Source: an uncultured Oscillospiraceae bacterium
GTDB lineage: Bacteria; Bacillota; Clostridia; Oscillospirales; Oscillospiraceae
DNA length: 8,543 nucleotides
Direction: 5' to 3'
NCBI GenBank assembly: GCA_900758315.1
Contig: CAAERF010000168.1
Span: 1-8,543, forward strand
Position 1 is the first letter of the stretch. Each line of letters starts with the position of its first letter. The translations under genes were made by a program, and so were the position numbers. The notes under the pieces are model-generated. The model was not told the origin of the DNA, ran no database searches, and saw only the letters and a list, made by a program, of their open reading frames with translations. Below are positions 1 through 7,063 of the stretch, one piece after another.

Positions 1-12
1 GGATTGGGGTAT

Positions 13-51
13 AAAACCGCCGGATTCGGTCACAAAAGCGCAGGCGGTTTT
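13..51 (+). promoter_or_regulatory. Leader inverted repeat (terminator of an upstream gene or attenuator)
   Basis: Bases 13-21 (AAAACCGCC) and 43-51 (GGCGGTTTT) are a perfect 9-bp inverted repeat with a 21-base loop. The A-rich start and T-rich end, with GC in the middle, are typical of a bidirectional intrinsic terminator, though the loop is long and only four T's occur. It ends 45 bases before the first gene. It may close a gene lying left of the window, or it may sit in the 5' leader of this operon. Bases 16-19 can also pair with 27-30 (ACCG/CGGT), which would exclude the longer stem. That would allow an attenuator, but four base pairs are weak support. Confidence 0.45.
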
Positions 52-82
52 GCTACACTAAACTGTGTTTGGAAAATAACAC

Positions 83-93
83 GGAAAGGCGGG
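83..93 (+). promoter_or_regulatory. Ribosome binding site of the first ABC half-transporter
   Basis: The purine-rich stretch GGAAAGGCGGG lies just before two in-frame ATG codons at 97 and 103. AAAGG at 85-89 is 7 bases from ATG 97 and 13 bases from ATG 103, so 97 is the better start. Confidence 0.55.
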
Positions 94-96
94 TAA

Positions 97-1878
97 ATGT
101 ATATGCGAAAAGAAAATGGCAAGAGAGAATCCCCCTATAAAGGAATCCTCAAATTTGCCGACGAAAAGAAACCGCAGCTATCATTTGCCGTTGTCCTATC
201 TGTTTTGTCCTCTGCTTTTGGTATTGTTCCATATATCGCGGTTGCAATCTTGCTGCAAAAGGCATTGGCAAGCAGTCTGACAACGATTTGGGCAATCCTC
301 TTGCCGGTCATCGCTCTGTGCGGGTATCTTTTGAAGCATACCCTTTACGCGAAATCGACGCTTTGCTCCCATAAGGTAGCTTACGAAATCATCAAAAATA
401 TTCGTACCACAATCATGAAGAAAATGTCCAAGGTATCTATGGGAACGATTCAGGGCAAATCTTCTGGCGAGTTTAAGCAGCTTGTTATCGATGATGCGGA
501 AAGGCTGGAAGGACCGCTGGCTCATGCTATCCCTGAGATGACCGCCAGCATACTTGTTCCGATCTTTGTCATTCTGTATTTGTTGGTGATTGACTGGCGC
601 ATGGCGTTGGCCGCTTTGGTTTCAGCTATTTTGGGAAACCTGATCTATTATGGCATGATGTTTGGCCGTGGCGAAGTGATGAAGGAATACATGATGTCCA
701 ATGCCAATATGAACGCAACCATTGTGGAATATGTCAATGGTATGGAGGTCATCAAGGCATTTAATCAGACTGCTTCCTCAATGGGGCGGTTCCAGTCGGC
801 GGTTCTAAAGGTGCGGGACATCACGACAAAGTGGTATAAACACTGTTGGCCGTTTATGAGCATCAGCCAAGCGATTCTACCATCCTCGATTGCCTTTGTT
901 TTGCCTGTCGGAATGGCTCTTATTTCAGGCGGTACGGTTAGTCTTGCCGAACTGATTGTTTGTATTCTTCTCTCTATGGCAATCGTTGGTTCCCTGCAAA
1001 ACTTTACCGAGTTTTGGGAAAGTTTTGCCGTTATTTCCGAAGTGCAGCCCCGTATTCAGGCGCTTCTTGATATGGAAGAATTGACGGAACCGGCACAGCC
1101 GAAGCATACAGACAAAGCCGACATGCAGATGAAGGATGTTCATTTCGGCTATGGCGACAGCGAGATCATTCACGGTATTTCTTTCACAGCAAAGGCCGGA
1201 AGCGTAACTGCCTTTGTGGGGCCTTCCGGTTCGGGTAAATCAACCTTAGCCAAACTGATCGCCCGGTTTTGGGATGTCGATGCAGGCGCAGTTTTAGTAG
1301 GCGGGATTGATATTCGGGAGATGTCCCTTACCGACTTAACAGAGAAGATCAGCTATGTATCGCAGGACAACTTTCTGTTCAATATGAGTCTGCGCGATAA
1401 TATCCGCATTGGTAAACCGGAGGCTACTGATAAGGAAGTGGAATGGGCGGCAGCACAGGCCGGGTGCGATGAATTTATTTCACGTTTCCCCCAAGGGTAC
1501 GATACCAATGCCGGTGACGCCGGGGCAAGGCTTTCCGGTGGCGAGCGCCAGCGCCTTGCCATAGCGCGGGCAATCCTCAAAAATGCGCCTATCGTGATTT
1601 TAGATGAAGCCACCGCCTTCACAGACCCGGAGAATGAAGATAAATTGCAGCGTTCCATTGATAAGCTGACAAAGGGGAAAACTCTGATTGTCATTGCGCA
1701 CCGGCTCTCTACCATTATGTATGCCGACCAGATTTTAGTGTTGGAAAACGGACAGATTACCGCACAGGGAACCCATGAGCAGCTTCTAACCCATTCCGAA
1801 ACCTATCTGGATATGTGGAAAGCTCATATCAGCGCAATGGACTGGAGTATGAATCAGGAGGTGAGTGAATTATGCTGA
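97..1878 (+). CDS. ABC transporter half-transporter, permease-ATPase fusion (YbtP/IrtA-like), subunit 1 of a heterodimer
   Basis: This 593-residue protein is a fused membrane domain and ATPase. Hydrophobic segments lie at about 28-55, 62-80, 145-167, 168-186, 262-280 and 283-300. The C-terminal ATPase has Walker A GPSGSGKST (375-383), Q-loop Q423, signature LSGGE (479-483), Walker B IVILDE (499-504, catalytic E504), D-loop D510 and switch H535, so it should hydrolyse ATP. Two details set it apart from ordinary drug exporters. The segment after Walker A reads LIARFWDV (387-394), and the D-loop reads DEATAFTDPENE instead of DEATSALD-like. Both recall, from memory, the YbtP/IrtA family, which takes up metal-siderophore complexes despite an exporter fold. 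There is no siderophore-interacting FAD domain of the kind fused to mycobacterial IrtA. It overlaps the next gene by 7 bases, so the two are probably made together as a heterodimer. The direction of transport and the cargo cannot be read from the sequence; a peptide or drug exporter remains possible. Confidence 0.9.
   Translation: MYMRKENGKRESPYKGILKFADEKKPQLSFAVVLSVLSSAFGIVPYIAVAILLQKALASSLTTIWAILLPVIALCGYLLKHTLYAKSTLCSHKVAYEIIKNIRTTIMKKMSKVSMGTIQGKSSGEFKQLVIDDAERLEGPLAHAIPEMTASILVPIFVILYLLVIDWRMALAALVSAILGNLIYYGMMFGRGEVMKEYMMSNANMNATIVEYVNGMEVIKAFNQTASSMGRFQSAVLKVRDITTKWYKHCWPFMSISQAILPSSIAFVLPVGMALISGGTVSLAELIVCILLSMAIVGSLQNFTEFWESFAVISEVQPRIQALLDMEELTEPAQPKHTDKADMQMKDVHFGYGDSEIIHGISFTAKAGSVTAFVGPSGSGKSTLAKLIARFWDVDAGAVLVGGIDIREMSLTDLTEKISYVSQDNFLFNMSLRDNIRIGKPEATDKEVEWAAAQAGCDEFISRFPQGYDTNAGDAGARLSGGERQRLAIARAILKNAPIVILDEATAFTDPENEDKLQRSIDKLTKGKTLIVIAHRLSTIMYADQILVLENGQITAQGTHEQLLTHSETYLDMWKAHISAMDWSMNQEVSELC
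1856..1864 (+). promoter_or_regulatory. Near-perfect ribosome binding site of the second half-transporter
   Basis: AGGAGGTGA is a full-length match to the anti-Shine-Dalgarno sequence. It lies inside the end of the first gene, with its AGGAGG core 10 bases before the ATG at 1872. It supports that start and coupled translation of the pair. Confidence 0.7.
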
Positions 1879-3614
1879 AAATCATCCGGCGCGTACTGCG
1901 TTTAAGCGGAAACTTATCGAAACGGATTTGGGGCAGCTTTATCTGTGGCTTTCTGGAATCCATGTTCGGCCTGCTGCCAATCGCCGCCGTCTTTCTTGTC
2001 CTGATAGAATTGCAGAACGGTCAACCGATTACAGGACAAACATGGGGTATTGTTATCGGCTTGATTGCAGGAGGCTTAATCCTGCGCATGATTTTCAAAT
2101 ATCTGGTTTACCGGCTGCAAAGTACGGCAGGCTTTGAGTTTGTAGCCAGAGAACGGATTGCATTGGGCGACCGGCTGCGGAATGTGCCGATGGGCTTTTT
2201 CCATGATAACAGTGTCGGAGACATTACGGCGACTGTTACAACGGATTTGAACTTTCTCGAGAACTACTCTATGCACATTCTTGATAAGGTTACAACCGGC
2301 GTTTTGAGTATGATTGTCATGGCGGGTTGTATTTTAGCCTTTGACTGGCGTATCGGTTTGATTTTCGTGGCAGGCATCCTTCTTTCCTTCCCAATCTACA
2401 GCCACATGCAGAAAAAAGGAAAGGCGCTCTCTGCAAAGCGGCAGAAAATCCAATCCGAAGCAGTTGCGGCCACATTGGAATACGTGCAAGGTATTTCCGT
2501 TGTAAAATCCTTCAATATGTGCGACAAAAATCTGAGCGATATTGAAGATGCCTATGAGAGCAATGCGGCTGCCTCTTATGGGGTGGAGCGTGTATTTACC
2601 CCGCTCAATATGACCTATTCGATGGTGTTCCGTATTTCGGCCTGCATGATTATGCTGTGCGCGGGAATCCTCGCTGTTGGCGGCGACCTGTCTTTCGCTA
2701 ATCTCGCCGTTATTCTGATCGCTTCCTTTACCATCTTCAATCCGATTGAGGTTATGGGCCAGATGACGACAATGATTCGGACAATGGACGCTGCCCTTGA
2801 CCGGGTAGAGCGTATCAAACAGGCAAAAAAAATTGATGAAAACGGTAGGGACATCCCTTTGGATTCCTTTGACATTGGCTTCGAGCATGTGTCCTTTGCT
2901 TATGAGAATGGCAATCCAATTTTGAAGGATGTGAGTTTTTCCATTCCACAGGGCAGCATGACTGCGATTGTCGGTCCCTCTGGAGGCGGCAAAACCACCA
3001 TTACAAGGCTGATCGCCCGGTTTTGGGATGTGCAGGAAGGCAGCATTACCATAGGCGGCCACGATGTCAAAGAGTTTACCTGTGACAGCCTCTTGAAGAA
3101 TATGAGCATGGTATTTCAAAATGTGTATCTGTTCCACGATACTATTGAGAACAATATTAAGTTTGGCTGCCCGGACGCAACCCATGAGCAAGTGGTAGAA
3201 GCGGCAAAGAAAGCCTGCTGCCACGATTTTATCTCTGCTCTGCCACAAGGATATGACACGGTAATTGGCGAAGGCGGCTCCACCCTGTCCGGTGGAGAAA
3301 AGCAGCGGATCTCCATCGCCCGCGCCATGCTCAAGGACGCGCCGATTATCCTGCTTGACGAGGCAACCGCCAGCGTTGACCCGGAAAACGAGGTGCATTT
3401 GCAACAGGCCATCAGCGCTTTGGTAAAAAATAAGACGCTGATTGTCATTGCACACCGGCTGTCCACGATTCGGGATGCCGATCAGATTTTGGTGGTGGAT
3501 AACGGAAAAATTGTAGAAAAAGGCGTTCACGCTGAACTGATACAACAAAAAGGAATCTATCAAAAATTCTGGAATATCCGGCAGAAAGCGCGGAACTGGA
3601 AACTTGCACAGTAA
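1872..3614 (+). CDS. ABC transporter half-transporter, permease-ATPase fusion (YbtQ/IrtB-like), subunit 2 of a heterodimer
   Basis: This 580-residue protein has the same architecture as its upstream partner. The membrane domain fills about residues 1-310, with hydrophobic segments near 22-46, 58-80, 140-157, 160-176, 250-270 and 274-292. The ATPase domain carries Walker A GPSGGGKTT (368-376), Q-loop Q416, signature LSGGE (472-476), Walker B IILLDE (492-497, catalytic E497), D-loop SVD (501-503) and H528. All catalytic residues are present, so by motif both ATP sites of the heterodimer look competent, unlike many heterodimeric exporters with one degenerate site. It shares LIARFWDV after Walker A with subunit 1, but its D-loop is canonical. 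The ATG at 1872 overlaps the end of the upstream gene by 7 bases and has an excellent ribosome binding site. It probably works as the obligate partner of the 97-1878 product in the cytoplasmic membrane. The substrate is unknown; metal-chelate uptake is inferred from family resemblance. Confidence 0.9.
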   Translation: MLKIIRRVLRLSGNLSKRIWGSFICGFLESMFGLLPIAAVFLVLIELQNGQPITGQTWGIVIGLIAGGLILRMIFKYLVYRLQSTAGFEFVARERIALGDRLRNVPMGFFHDNSVGDITATVTTDLNFLENYSMHILDKVTTGVLSMIVMAGCILAFDWRIGLIFVAGILLSFPIYSHMQKKGKALSAKRQKIQSEAVAATLEYVQGISVVKSFNMCDKNLSDIEDAYESNAAASYGVERVFTPLNMTYSMVFRISACMIMLCAGILAVGGDLSFANLAVILIASFTIFNPIEVMGQMTTMIRTMDAALDRVERIKQAKKIDENGRDIPLDSFDIGFEHVSFAYENGNPILKDVSFSIPQGSMTAIVGPSGGGKTTITRLIARFWDVQEGSITIGGHDVKEFTCDSLLKNMSMVFQNVYLFHDTIENNIKFGCPDATHEQVVEAAKKACCHDFISALPQGYDTVIGEGGSTLSGGEKQRISIARAMLKDAPIILLDEATASVDPENEVHLQQAISALVKNKTLIVIAHRLSTIRDADQILVVDNGKIVEKGVHAELIQQKGIYQKFWNIRQKARNWKLAQ

Positions 3615-3621
3615 TTTATGC

Positions 3622-3653
3622 ACTGCGGCGGGCGATATGCCGCCTGCCGCAGT
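3622..3653 (+). other. Strong GC-rich intercistronic hairpin
   Basis: Bases 3622-3634 pair with 3641-3653 in a 13-bp stem with a single G-T wobble (3630/3645) and a 6-base loop. The arms begin ACTGCGGC and end GCCGCAGT. It starts 8 bases after the stop codon of the second half-transporter. The bases after it (TACTTCGACA) are not T-rich, so it lacks the usual tail of an intrinsic terminator. It could be a weak or decayed terminator, or an mRNA processing or stability element that separates the transporter pair from the Nik-type genes. Confidence 0.6.
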
Positions 3654-3667
3654 TACTTCGACACAAT

Positions 3668-3685
3668 GGTTAGCTTTGATTAACC
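3668..3685 (+). promoter_or_regulatory. Small inverted repeat before the nikB-like gene, possible operator
   Basis: GGTTA (3668-3672) and TAACC (3681-3685) form an inverted repeat with an 8-base spacer, placed between the hairpin and the ribosome binding site. The position would suit a repressor site or a small mRNA hairpin near the start codon. It does not match the NikR, Fur/Zur or AdcR motifs I can recall, and I see no convincing -35/-10 pair with it. Confidence 0.25.
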
Positions 3686-3689
3686 GGAA

Positions 3690-3695
3690 AGGAGG
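3690..3695 (+). promoter_or_regulatory. Ribosome binding site deciding a GTG start
   Basis: AGGAGG lies 6 bases before GTG 3702. The match and spacing are ideal, and the residues after the GTG (basic, then hydrophobic) fit the usual N-terminus of this permease family, so the GTG start is preferred. Confidence 0.7.
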
Positions 3696-3701
3696 GAAAC
3701 G

Positions 3702-4643
3702 GTGAAATCTCATTGGATAAAACGAATCGTGCGGCTGCTGGTTCTGCTCTTTGGCGTAAGCATCCTGTGCTTTATCCTGACTGCATTATCCAGTACAGAC
3801 CCAGCCACTTATCTTGTGCGCCGTGGAAATCTCTCTCCTACACCGGAAGTGATTGAACAGGTACGCGCGGAACTTGGTTTGGATCAGCCGCTTCCGATTC
3901 GGTATTTGAACTGGATCGGCGGTGTCTTTCGCGGCGACTTTGGGGAATCTATTTTTTCAACAAACGAGGTGGCTGCGGATTTGGCAGCCTACTTCCCGCA
4001 AACGCTGCAATTAGTTTTTCTGTCGTTAGCTGAAATTATCGTGTTTTCAATTCTGCTTGGCGTTTTATGCGCGGCCAAAAAGAACAAGCTGACGGACCAT
4101 ATCATGCGGATTGTTTCGCTGTTTGGAATTTGTGTTCCTCCGTTCTGGCTCGGTTTTTTGCTGTTGATTGGCTTCGCTGTGGAAATCCCGATTTTCAGCG
4201 TAACGCCTGCATCGGGGATTATGGGATTGATATTGCCATCCATTACCTTATCTTTTCCTGTGATTTGCTCGACTGTACGGGTATTTCGCGCTTCACTGCT
4301 GGAAGAAATGCACCGTGATTATGTGAGCTTTGCCCGTGCCAACGGGATGACGGTAAACAGGATCCTCTGGAAGAAGGTATTCCGCAATGCCCTGCCGCCC
4401 GTCATCACCCTGTTCTGCCAGTATGTAAGCTATCTGATTGCTGGAAGCGCCGTAGTGGAAAAGGTCTTTTCTATCAAAGGTGTGGGCAACTACCTGATGA
4501 ACTGTATTATGGCTGCTGATGCCAACGCGATTGGCGCTTGTATGCTGATTATCGCCGCGCTGTATCTTCTGGCCGAACTGTTTGGCGAAATACTCAACCA
4601 CTTGCTATGCCCGTGGAGAAAGGAGGAAAGCGATGCTGCGTAA
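3702..4643 (+). CDS. nikB: Nickel/peptide-type ABC transporter permease, NikB/DppB/CntB family
   Basis: This 313-residue integral membrane protein is the first of the two permeases of a binding-protein-dependent importer. The N-terminus has the family pattern: a short basic stretch, a membrane helix at about 9-30, then an extracellular region ending in RGDFGES (77-83), which matches the 'GDlG.S' motif of the DppB/OppB/NikB group. Further helices lie near 102-124, 136-160, 172-190, 236-256 and 276-298. The cytoplasmic EAA loop that docks on the ATPase is at 206-233, with DYVSFARANG at its start and RNALPP at its end. The length is normal for the family. Translation starts at a GTG with an ideal ribosome binding site. 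The gene overlaps the nikC-like gene by 11 bases. The nik name is a family-level label based on the neighbouring short ATPases and NikA-like binding protein; oligopeptide or metallophore transport is also possible. Confidence 0.88.
   Translation: MKSHWIKRIVRLLVLLFGVSILCFILTALSSTDPATYLVRRGNLSPTPEVIEQVRAELGLDQPLPIRYLNWIGGVFRGDFGESIFSTNEVAADLAAYFPQTLQLVFLSLAEIIVFSILLGVLCAAKKNKLTDHIMRIVSLFGICVPPFWLGFLLLIGFAVEIPIFSVTPASGIMGLILPSITLSFPVICSTVRVFRASLLEEMHRDYVSFARANGMTVNRILWKKVFRNALPPVITLFCQYVSYLIAGSAVVEKVFSIKGVGNYLMNCIMAADANAIGACMLIIAALYLLAELFGEILNHLLCPWRKEESDAA
4621..4626 (+). promoter_or_regulatory. Ribosome binding site fixing the nikC start
   Basis: AGGAGG lies 6 bases before ATG 4633. An upstream in-frame ATG at 4582 lacks such a site and would add 17 polar residues before the normal N-terminus, so 4633 is chosen. 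Confidence 0.75.
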
Positions 4644-5457
4644 AATATGGAGAAATCCGCAGGCGGTCATCGGGCTTGGCCTGATTGTGCTGATCTGCGC
4701 CGTTGCAATTCTCGCACCGCTTTTGGCTCCCCATGCGCCGGACGAGGTGAATCCACTGATGAAATATCAAGCGCCGAGCGCCGATTATCCCCTTGGAACC
4801 GATCAGCTTGGGCGGTGTGAATTATCCCGCTTGCTTTATGGTGCAAGAGCATCCCTTGGGCTGGCGCTTCCCATTTTGATTCTGTTGGGAGGAATTGGTT
4901 TAATCCTTGGAATGATGACAGCGTGTATCGGTGGCTGGTTTGACCGTGTTGTGACAGGAATCAGCCAGGTATTTATCGCTTTCCCCACGCTCATTATCGC
5001 AGTGGCGATTATCGGCGTTTTGGGAAATGGCCTGCAAAATATTATTTGGGCGGTTGTCATCTCCATGTGGGCGCGGTTTATGCAGCTTATTCGCACCTAT
5101 GCCAAAACGGAACTTGGGCGGGATTACATTGTCGCCGCGAGGGTGTCCGGCTGTGGAATGTGGCAGCTTATTGTTCACCATTTAATTCCCAATATCCTTC
5201 CGCAGTTTTTGGTGTATTTTTCAACGGGCGTAGCTTCGGCCATCCTCACGGTTTCCAGCTTTTCGTTTCTCGGCCTTGGTCTGCCCAGCGGAACGGCTGA
5301 ATGGGGCGCAATGCTGGAGGAAGCGCAGGTGGCGTTGTATTCCCACCCGGAACTGCTCATTTACCCCGGTATCTGCATTTTCATTGCCGCCGCAGGCTTC
5401 AATCTGTTTGGCGAGGCGCTTAGGGACATTCTTCAGCCGCAGGAGGATGTGCTATGA
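4633..5457 (+). CDS. nikC: Nickel/peptide-type ABC transporter permease, NikC/DppC/CntC family
   Basis: This second permease of the importer has 274 residues from ATG 4633. It begins MLRKIWRNPQAVIGL, the usual 'NP.a.iGl' start of DppC/NikC proteins, followed by a membrane helix at about 10-32. The family motif YPLGTDQLGR (52-61) and SRLLYGAR (65-72) come next. Further helices lie near 74-98, 110-132, 136-150, 196-218 and 242-262. The EAA loop contacting the ATPase is at 164-190 (DYIVAARVSG at its start), and SFLGLGLP (211-218) is a conserved family segment. It should pair with the nikB-like permease to form the channel. It overlaps that gene by 11 bases, and its stop codon overlaps the next start in an ATGA, signs of coupled translation. 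The substrate cannot be decided from the permease alone. Confidence 0.9.
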   Translation: MLRKIWRNPQAVIGLGLIVLICAVAILAPLLAPHAPDEVNPLMKYQAPSADYPLGTDQLGRCELSRLLYGARASLGLALPILILLGGIGLILGMMTACIGGWFDRVVTGISQVFIAFPTLIIAVAIIGVLGNGLQNIIWAVVISMWARFMQLIRTYAKTELGRDYIVAARVSGCGMWQLIVHHLIPNILPQFLVYFSTGVASAILTVSSFSFLGLGLPSGTAEWGAMLEEAQVALYSHPELLIYPGICIFIAAAGFNLFGEALRDILQPQEDVL

Positions 5458-6239
5458 GCAAAAAGCTGTTACAGGTAGAACATCTTAGCATTGCGCTTAA
5501 AAATCCATATCAGGATTTGGTGAAGGACATCAGTTTTTCGTTGGAGGAAGCGGGTGCAGTTATCCTTTTAGGCCAATCAGGAAGCGGAAAAACGATGACC
5601 TGCCGGGCAATTTTGGGGCTGCTTAACAGCAGCGCCTTCCAAGTGAATGGCGAAATCTTTTTTGATAACAGATCGCTTTTACAGCTAAAGGAAAAAGAAC
5701 GGGCGCTGTACTACGGCAATAAAATCGCTTTTATCCCGCAAAATCCGATGACGGCGCTCGACCCTTCCAGAAAAATTGGTGCTCAAATGGCCGAATTTCT
5801 TAACCTGCATCAAGATTTGAAGAAAAAGGAAGCCTTGTCTCTTTATGAACAGGCGTTGTCTCGGGCAGGGCTTACAGACACCAAAAGGATTTTAAGCAGC
5901 AGGCCGTATCAGCTTTCGGGTGGTATGCTCCAGCGCTGCCTCATTGCCCTTGCGATTGCCGGTAACGCAAAGCTGGTGGTTGCCGATGAACCGACTACCG
6001 CTTTAGACGCGATTCACAGGGACAAAGCGGTGGAGCAATTCCTGCATCTACAGGAGCAGGGCTGCGCACTGCTTTTAGTCACCCATGACTTTGATGTTGC
6101 ACGGCATGTCGGAGGCCATGTACTGATTTTGAAAGAAGGACAGATGGTAGAACAAGGCTGCGCCCAAGAGGTCTTACAGAATCCAATAGCTGATTATACC
6201 AAGGAACTGATTGAGGCGATCCACTTGGGATGGGGGTGA
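5454..6239 (+). CDS. nikD: Nickel/peptide-type ABC transporter ATP-binding protein, NikD/CntD family
   Basis: This 261-residue cytoplasmic ATPase is the first of two that power the importer. It has Walker A GQSGSGKT (40-47), Q-loop Q96 in PQNPMTALDP (95-104, typical of the Opp/Dpp/Nik ATPases), signature LSGGM (154-158), Walker B LVVADE (174-179, catalytic E179), D-loop ALD (183-185) and switch H211. Its length is that of NikD; OppD/DppD proteins are longer because of an extra C-terminal domain that is missing here. That favours the Nik/Cnt branch. The signature ends in Met instead of Gln, a variant also seen in NikD-type proteins (from memory). The start at 5454 sits in an ATGA overlap with the preceding permease and has AGGAGG at 5441-5446. 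It should pair with the following ATPase. Confidence 0.9.
   Translation: MSKKLLQVEHLSIALKNPYQDLVKDISFSLEEAGAVILLGQSGSGKTMTCRAILGLLNSSAFQVNGEIFFDNRSLLQLKEKERALYYGNKIAFIPQNPMTALDPSRKIGAQMAEFLNLHQDLKKKEALSLYEQALSRAGLTDTKRILSSRPYQLSGGMLQRCLIALAIAGNAKLVVADEPTTALDAIHRDKAVEQFLHLQEQGCALLLVTHDFDVARHVGGHVLILKEGQMVEQGCAQEVLQNPIADYTKELIEAIHLGWG
6232..6239 (+). promoter_or_regulatory. Ribosome binding site fixing the nikE start
   Basis: GGGGGTGA spans the end of the nikD-like gene; its G run ends 7 bases before ATG 6244. A TTG at 6211 in the same frame would add 11 residues that do not resemble the family N-terminus and would overlap the previous gene by 29 bases. Confidence 0.6.
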
Positions 6240-6243
6240 GTAC

Positions 6244-7002
6244 ATGCTGGAGGTGAAAAATGTAAGCAAACAATACAAAGGCGAAGATAAGTTGCTGTTT
6301 GATGCGGTTTCTGATGTGAGCCTGCCTATGGAAGATCATCATATCTACGCTTTGGTGGGAGAAAGCGGCTGCGGAAAAAGCACCTTGTCACGGTTGATTT
6401 TGGGGCTGGAATCACCTTCGTCCGGTCAAATCCTGCTGGACGGAAAACCGATTTCCCGCAAAGGAAAAAGAAACCGGAAAGAAACGGCAAAAGCAATCCA
6501 ACTGGTATTGCAGGACGGAAAAAGCGCCCTTGACCCCCATTTTACGGTTTATCAGGCGATTGCCGAGCCAATCCGAAACCTGCTGAATATACCTAAAGAG
6601 AAAGAACGGGCAAGAATTTTTGAATTGCTTGACCGTATGGGGATGCCGAAGGAAACAGCGAACAAGAAAACGGGCGAACTCTCCGGCGGGCAGCAAAAGC
6701 GCGTAGGGATTGCCCGTGCTCTGGCTGTTTCCCCGCGCTATATCGTCTTTGACGAATCCATCAGCGGTTTGGATGTCATTCTGCGCAAAAGTATTTTGGA
6801 ATTGCTAAAAAGAGTTCAGGAGGAAGAACAATGCTGTTATCTTTTCATTACCCATGAGATTGACGCGGCGCTTTATCTTGCGGACGAAATTCATGTGATG
6901 CAAAACGGGAAACTGATCGAAAGCCGTCAATGGAATGGGGATCTGAAGATATTTCAAAACCCCTATACCAAACAGCTTTTGCGCGCTTCCCACTTGATTT
7001 GA
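6244..7002 (+). CDS. nikE: Nickel/peptide-type ABC transporter ATP-binding protein, NikE/CntF family
   Basis: This second ATPase of the importer has 252 residues from ATG 6244. It starts MLEVKNVSKQY, a standard ABC ATPase N-terminus. Walker A is GESGCGKST (39-47), Q-loop Q90 lies in VLQD, SALDP follows at 94-98, the signature is LSGGQ (146-150), Walker B is YIVFDE (166-171, catalytic E171), and the switch is H204. After Walker B it reads DESISGLDVILR instead of the common DEPTSALD. E. coli NikE has, from memory, a similar DEAVSNLD, which supports the NikE assignment over DppF/OppF. The protein is short and lacks the longer tail of DppF/OppF. It lies 4 bases after the nikD-like gene and should form the ATPase heterodimer with it. 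Confidence 0.88.
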   Translation: MLEVKNVSKQYKGEDKLLFDAVSDVSLPMEDHHIYALVGESGCGKSTLSRLILGLESPSSGQILLDGKPISRKGKRNRKETAKAIQLVLQDGKSALDPHFTVYQAIAEPIRNLLNIPKEKERARIFELLDRMGMPKETANKKTGELSGGQQKRVGIARALAVSPRYIVFDESISGLDVILRKSILELLKRVQEEEQCCYLFITHEIDAALYLADEIHVMQNGKLIESRQWNGDLKIFQNPYTKQLLRASHLI

Positions 7003-7007
7003 AATAG

Positions 7008-7038
7008 GTATATACGCTCCTTGGGGCGTGATATATAC
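7008..7038 (+). other. Hairpin between the nikE-like gene and the binding-protein gene
   Basis: Bases 7008-7013 (GTATAT) pair with 7033-7038 (ATATAC), and 7014-7019 (ACGCTC) pair with 7024-7029 (GGGCGT, one G-T wobble). The result is a 12-bp stem with a 3-base bulge (7030-7032) and a CTTG loop. It starts 6 bases after the nikE stop and ends 9 bases before the ribosome binding site of the binding-protein gene. It is followed by A's, not T's, so it is not a normal terminator. A likely role is to protect the downstream mRNA from decay, because binding proteins are usually needed in excess over the membrane parts. Confidence 0.5.
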
Positions 7039-7046
7039 AAAAAACG

Positions 7047-7052
7047 AAAGGA
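7047..7052 (+). promoter_or_regulatory. Ribosome binding site of the binding-protein gene
   Basis: AAAGGA ends 11 bases before ATG 7064. The spacing is a little long but the match is good, and the ATG opens directly into a lipoprotein signal sequence. Confidence 0.6.
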
Positions 7053-7063
7053 CGGTTTGATTT

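Noticed and set aside
3654..3690. A promoter in the spacer (TCGACA at 3658-3663 as a -35 box)
   Set aside because: No acceptable -10 box lies 16-18 bases downstream; the nearest candidate is only 11 bases away.
2334..3713. A 459-codon open frame on the minus strand opposite the second half-transporter
   Set aside because: It is long, but it lies entirely opposite a gene with all ABC motifs, its translation shows no recognisable domain, and its length follows from the codon pattern of the + strand gene.
4582..4632. An upstream ATG that would extend the nikC-like protein by 17 residues
   Set aside because: It has no good ribosome binding site, the extension is polar and unlike the family, and ATG 4633 has AGGAGG at ideal spacing.
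6211..6243. A TTG start extending the nikE-like protein by 11 residues
   Set aside because: ATG 6244 gives the standard ABC ATPase N-terminus and has a G-rich ribosome binding site at the right distance.
7003..7063. TATATA sequences as -10 boxes of a separate promoter for the binding-protein gene
   Set aside because: They are parts of the hairpin arms and have no -35 box at suitable spacing.
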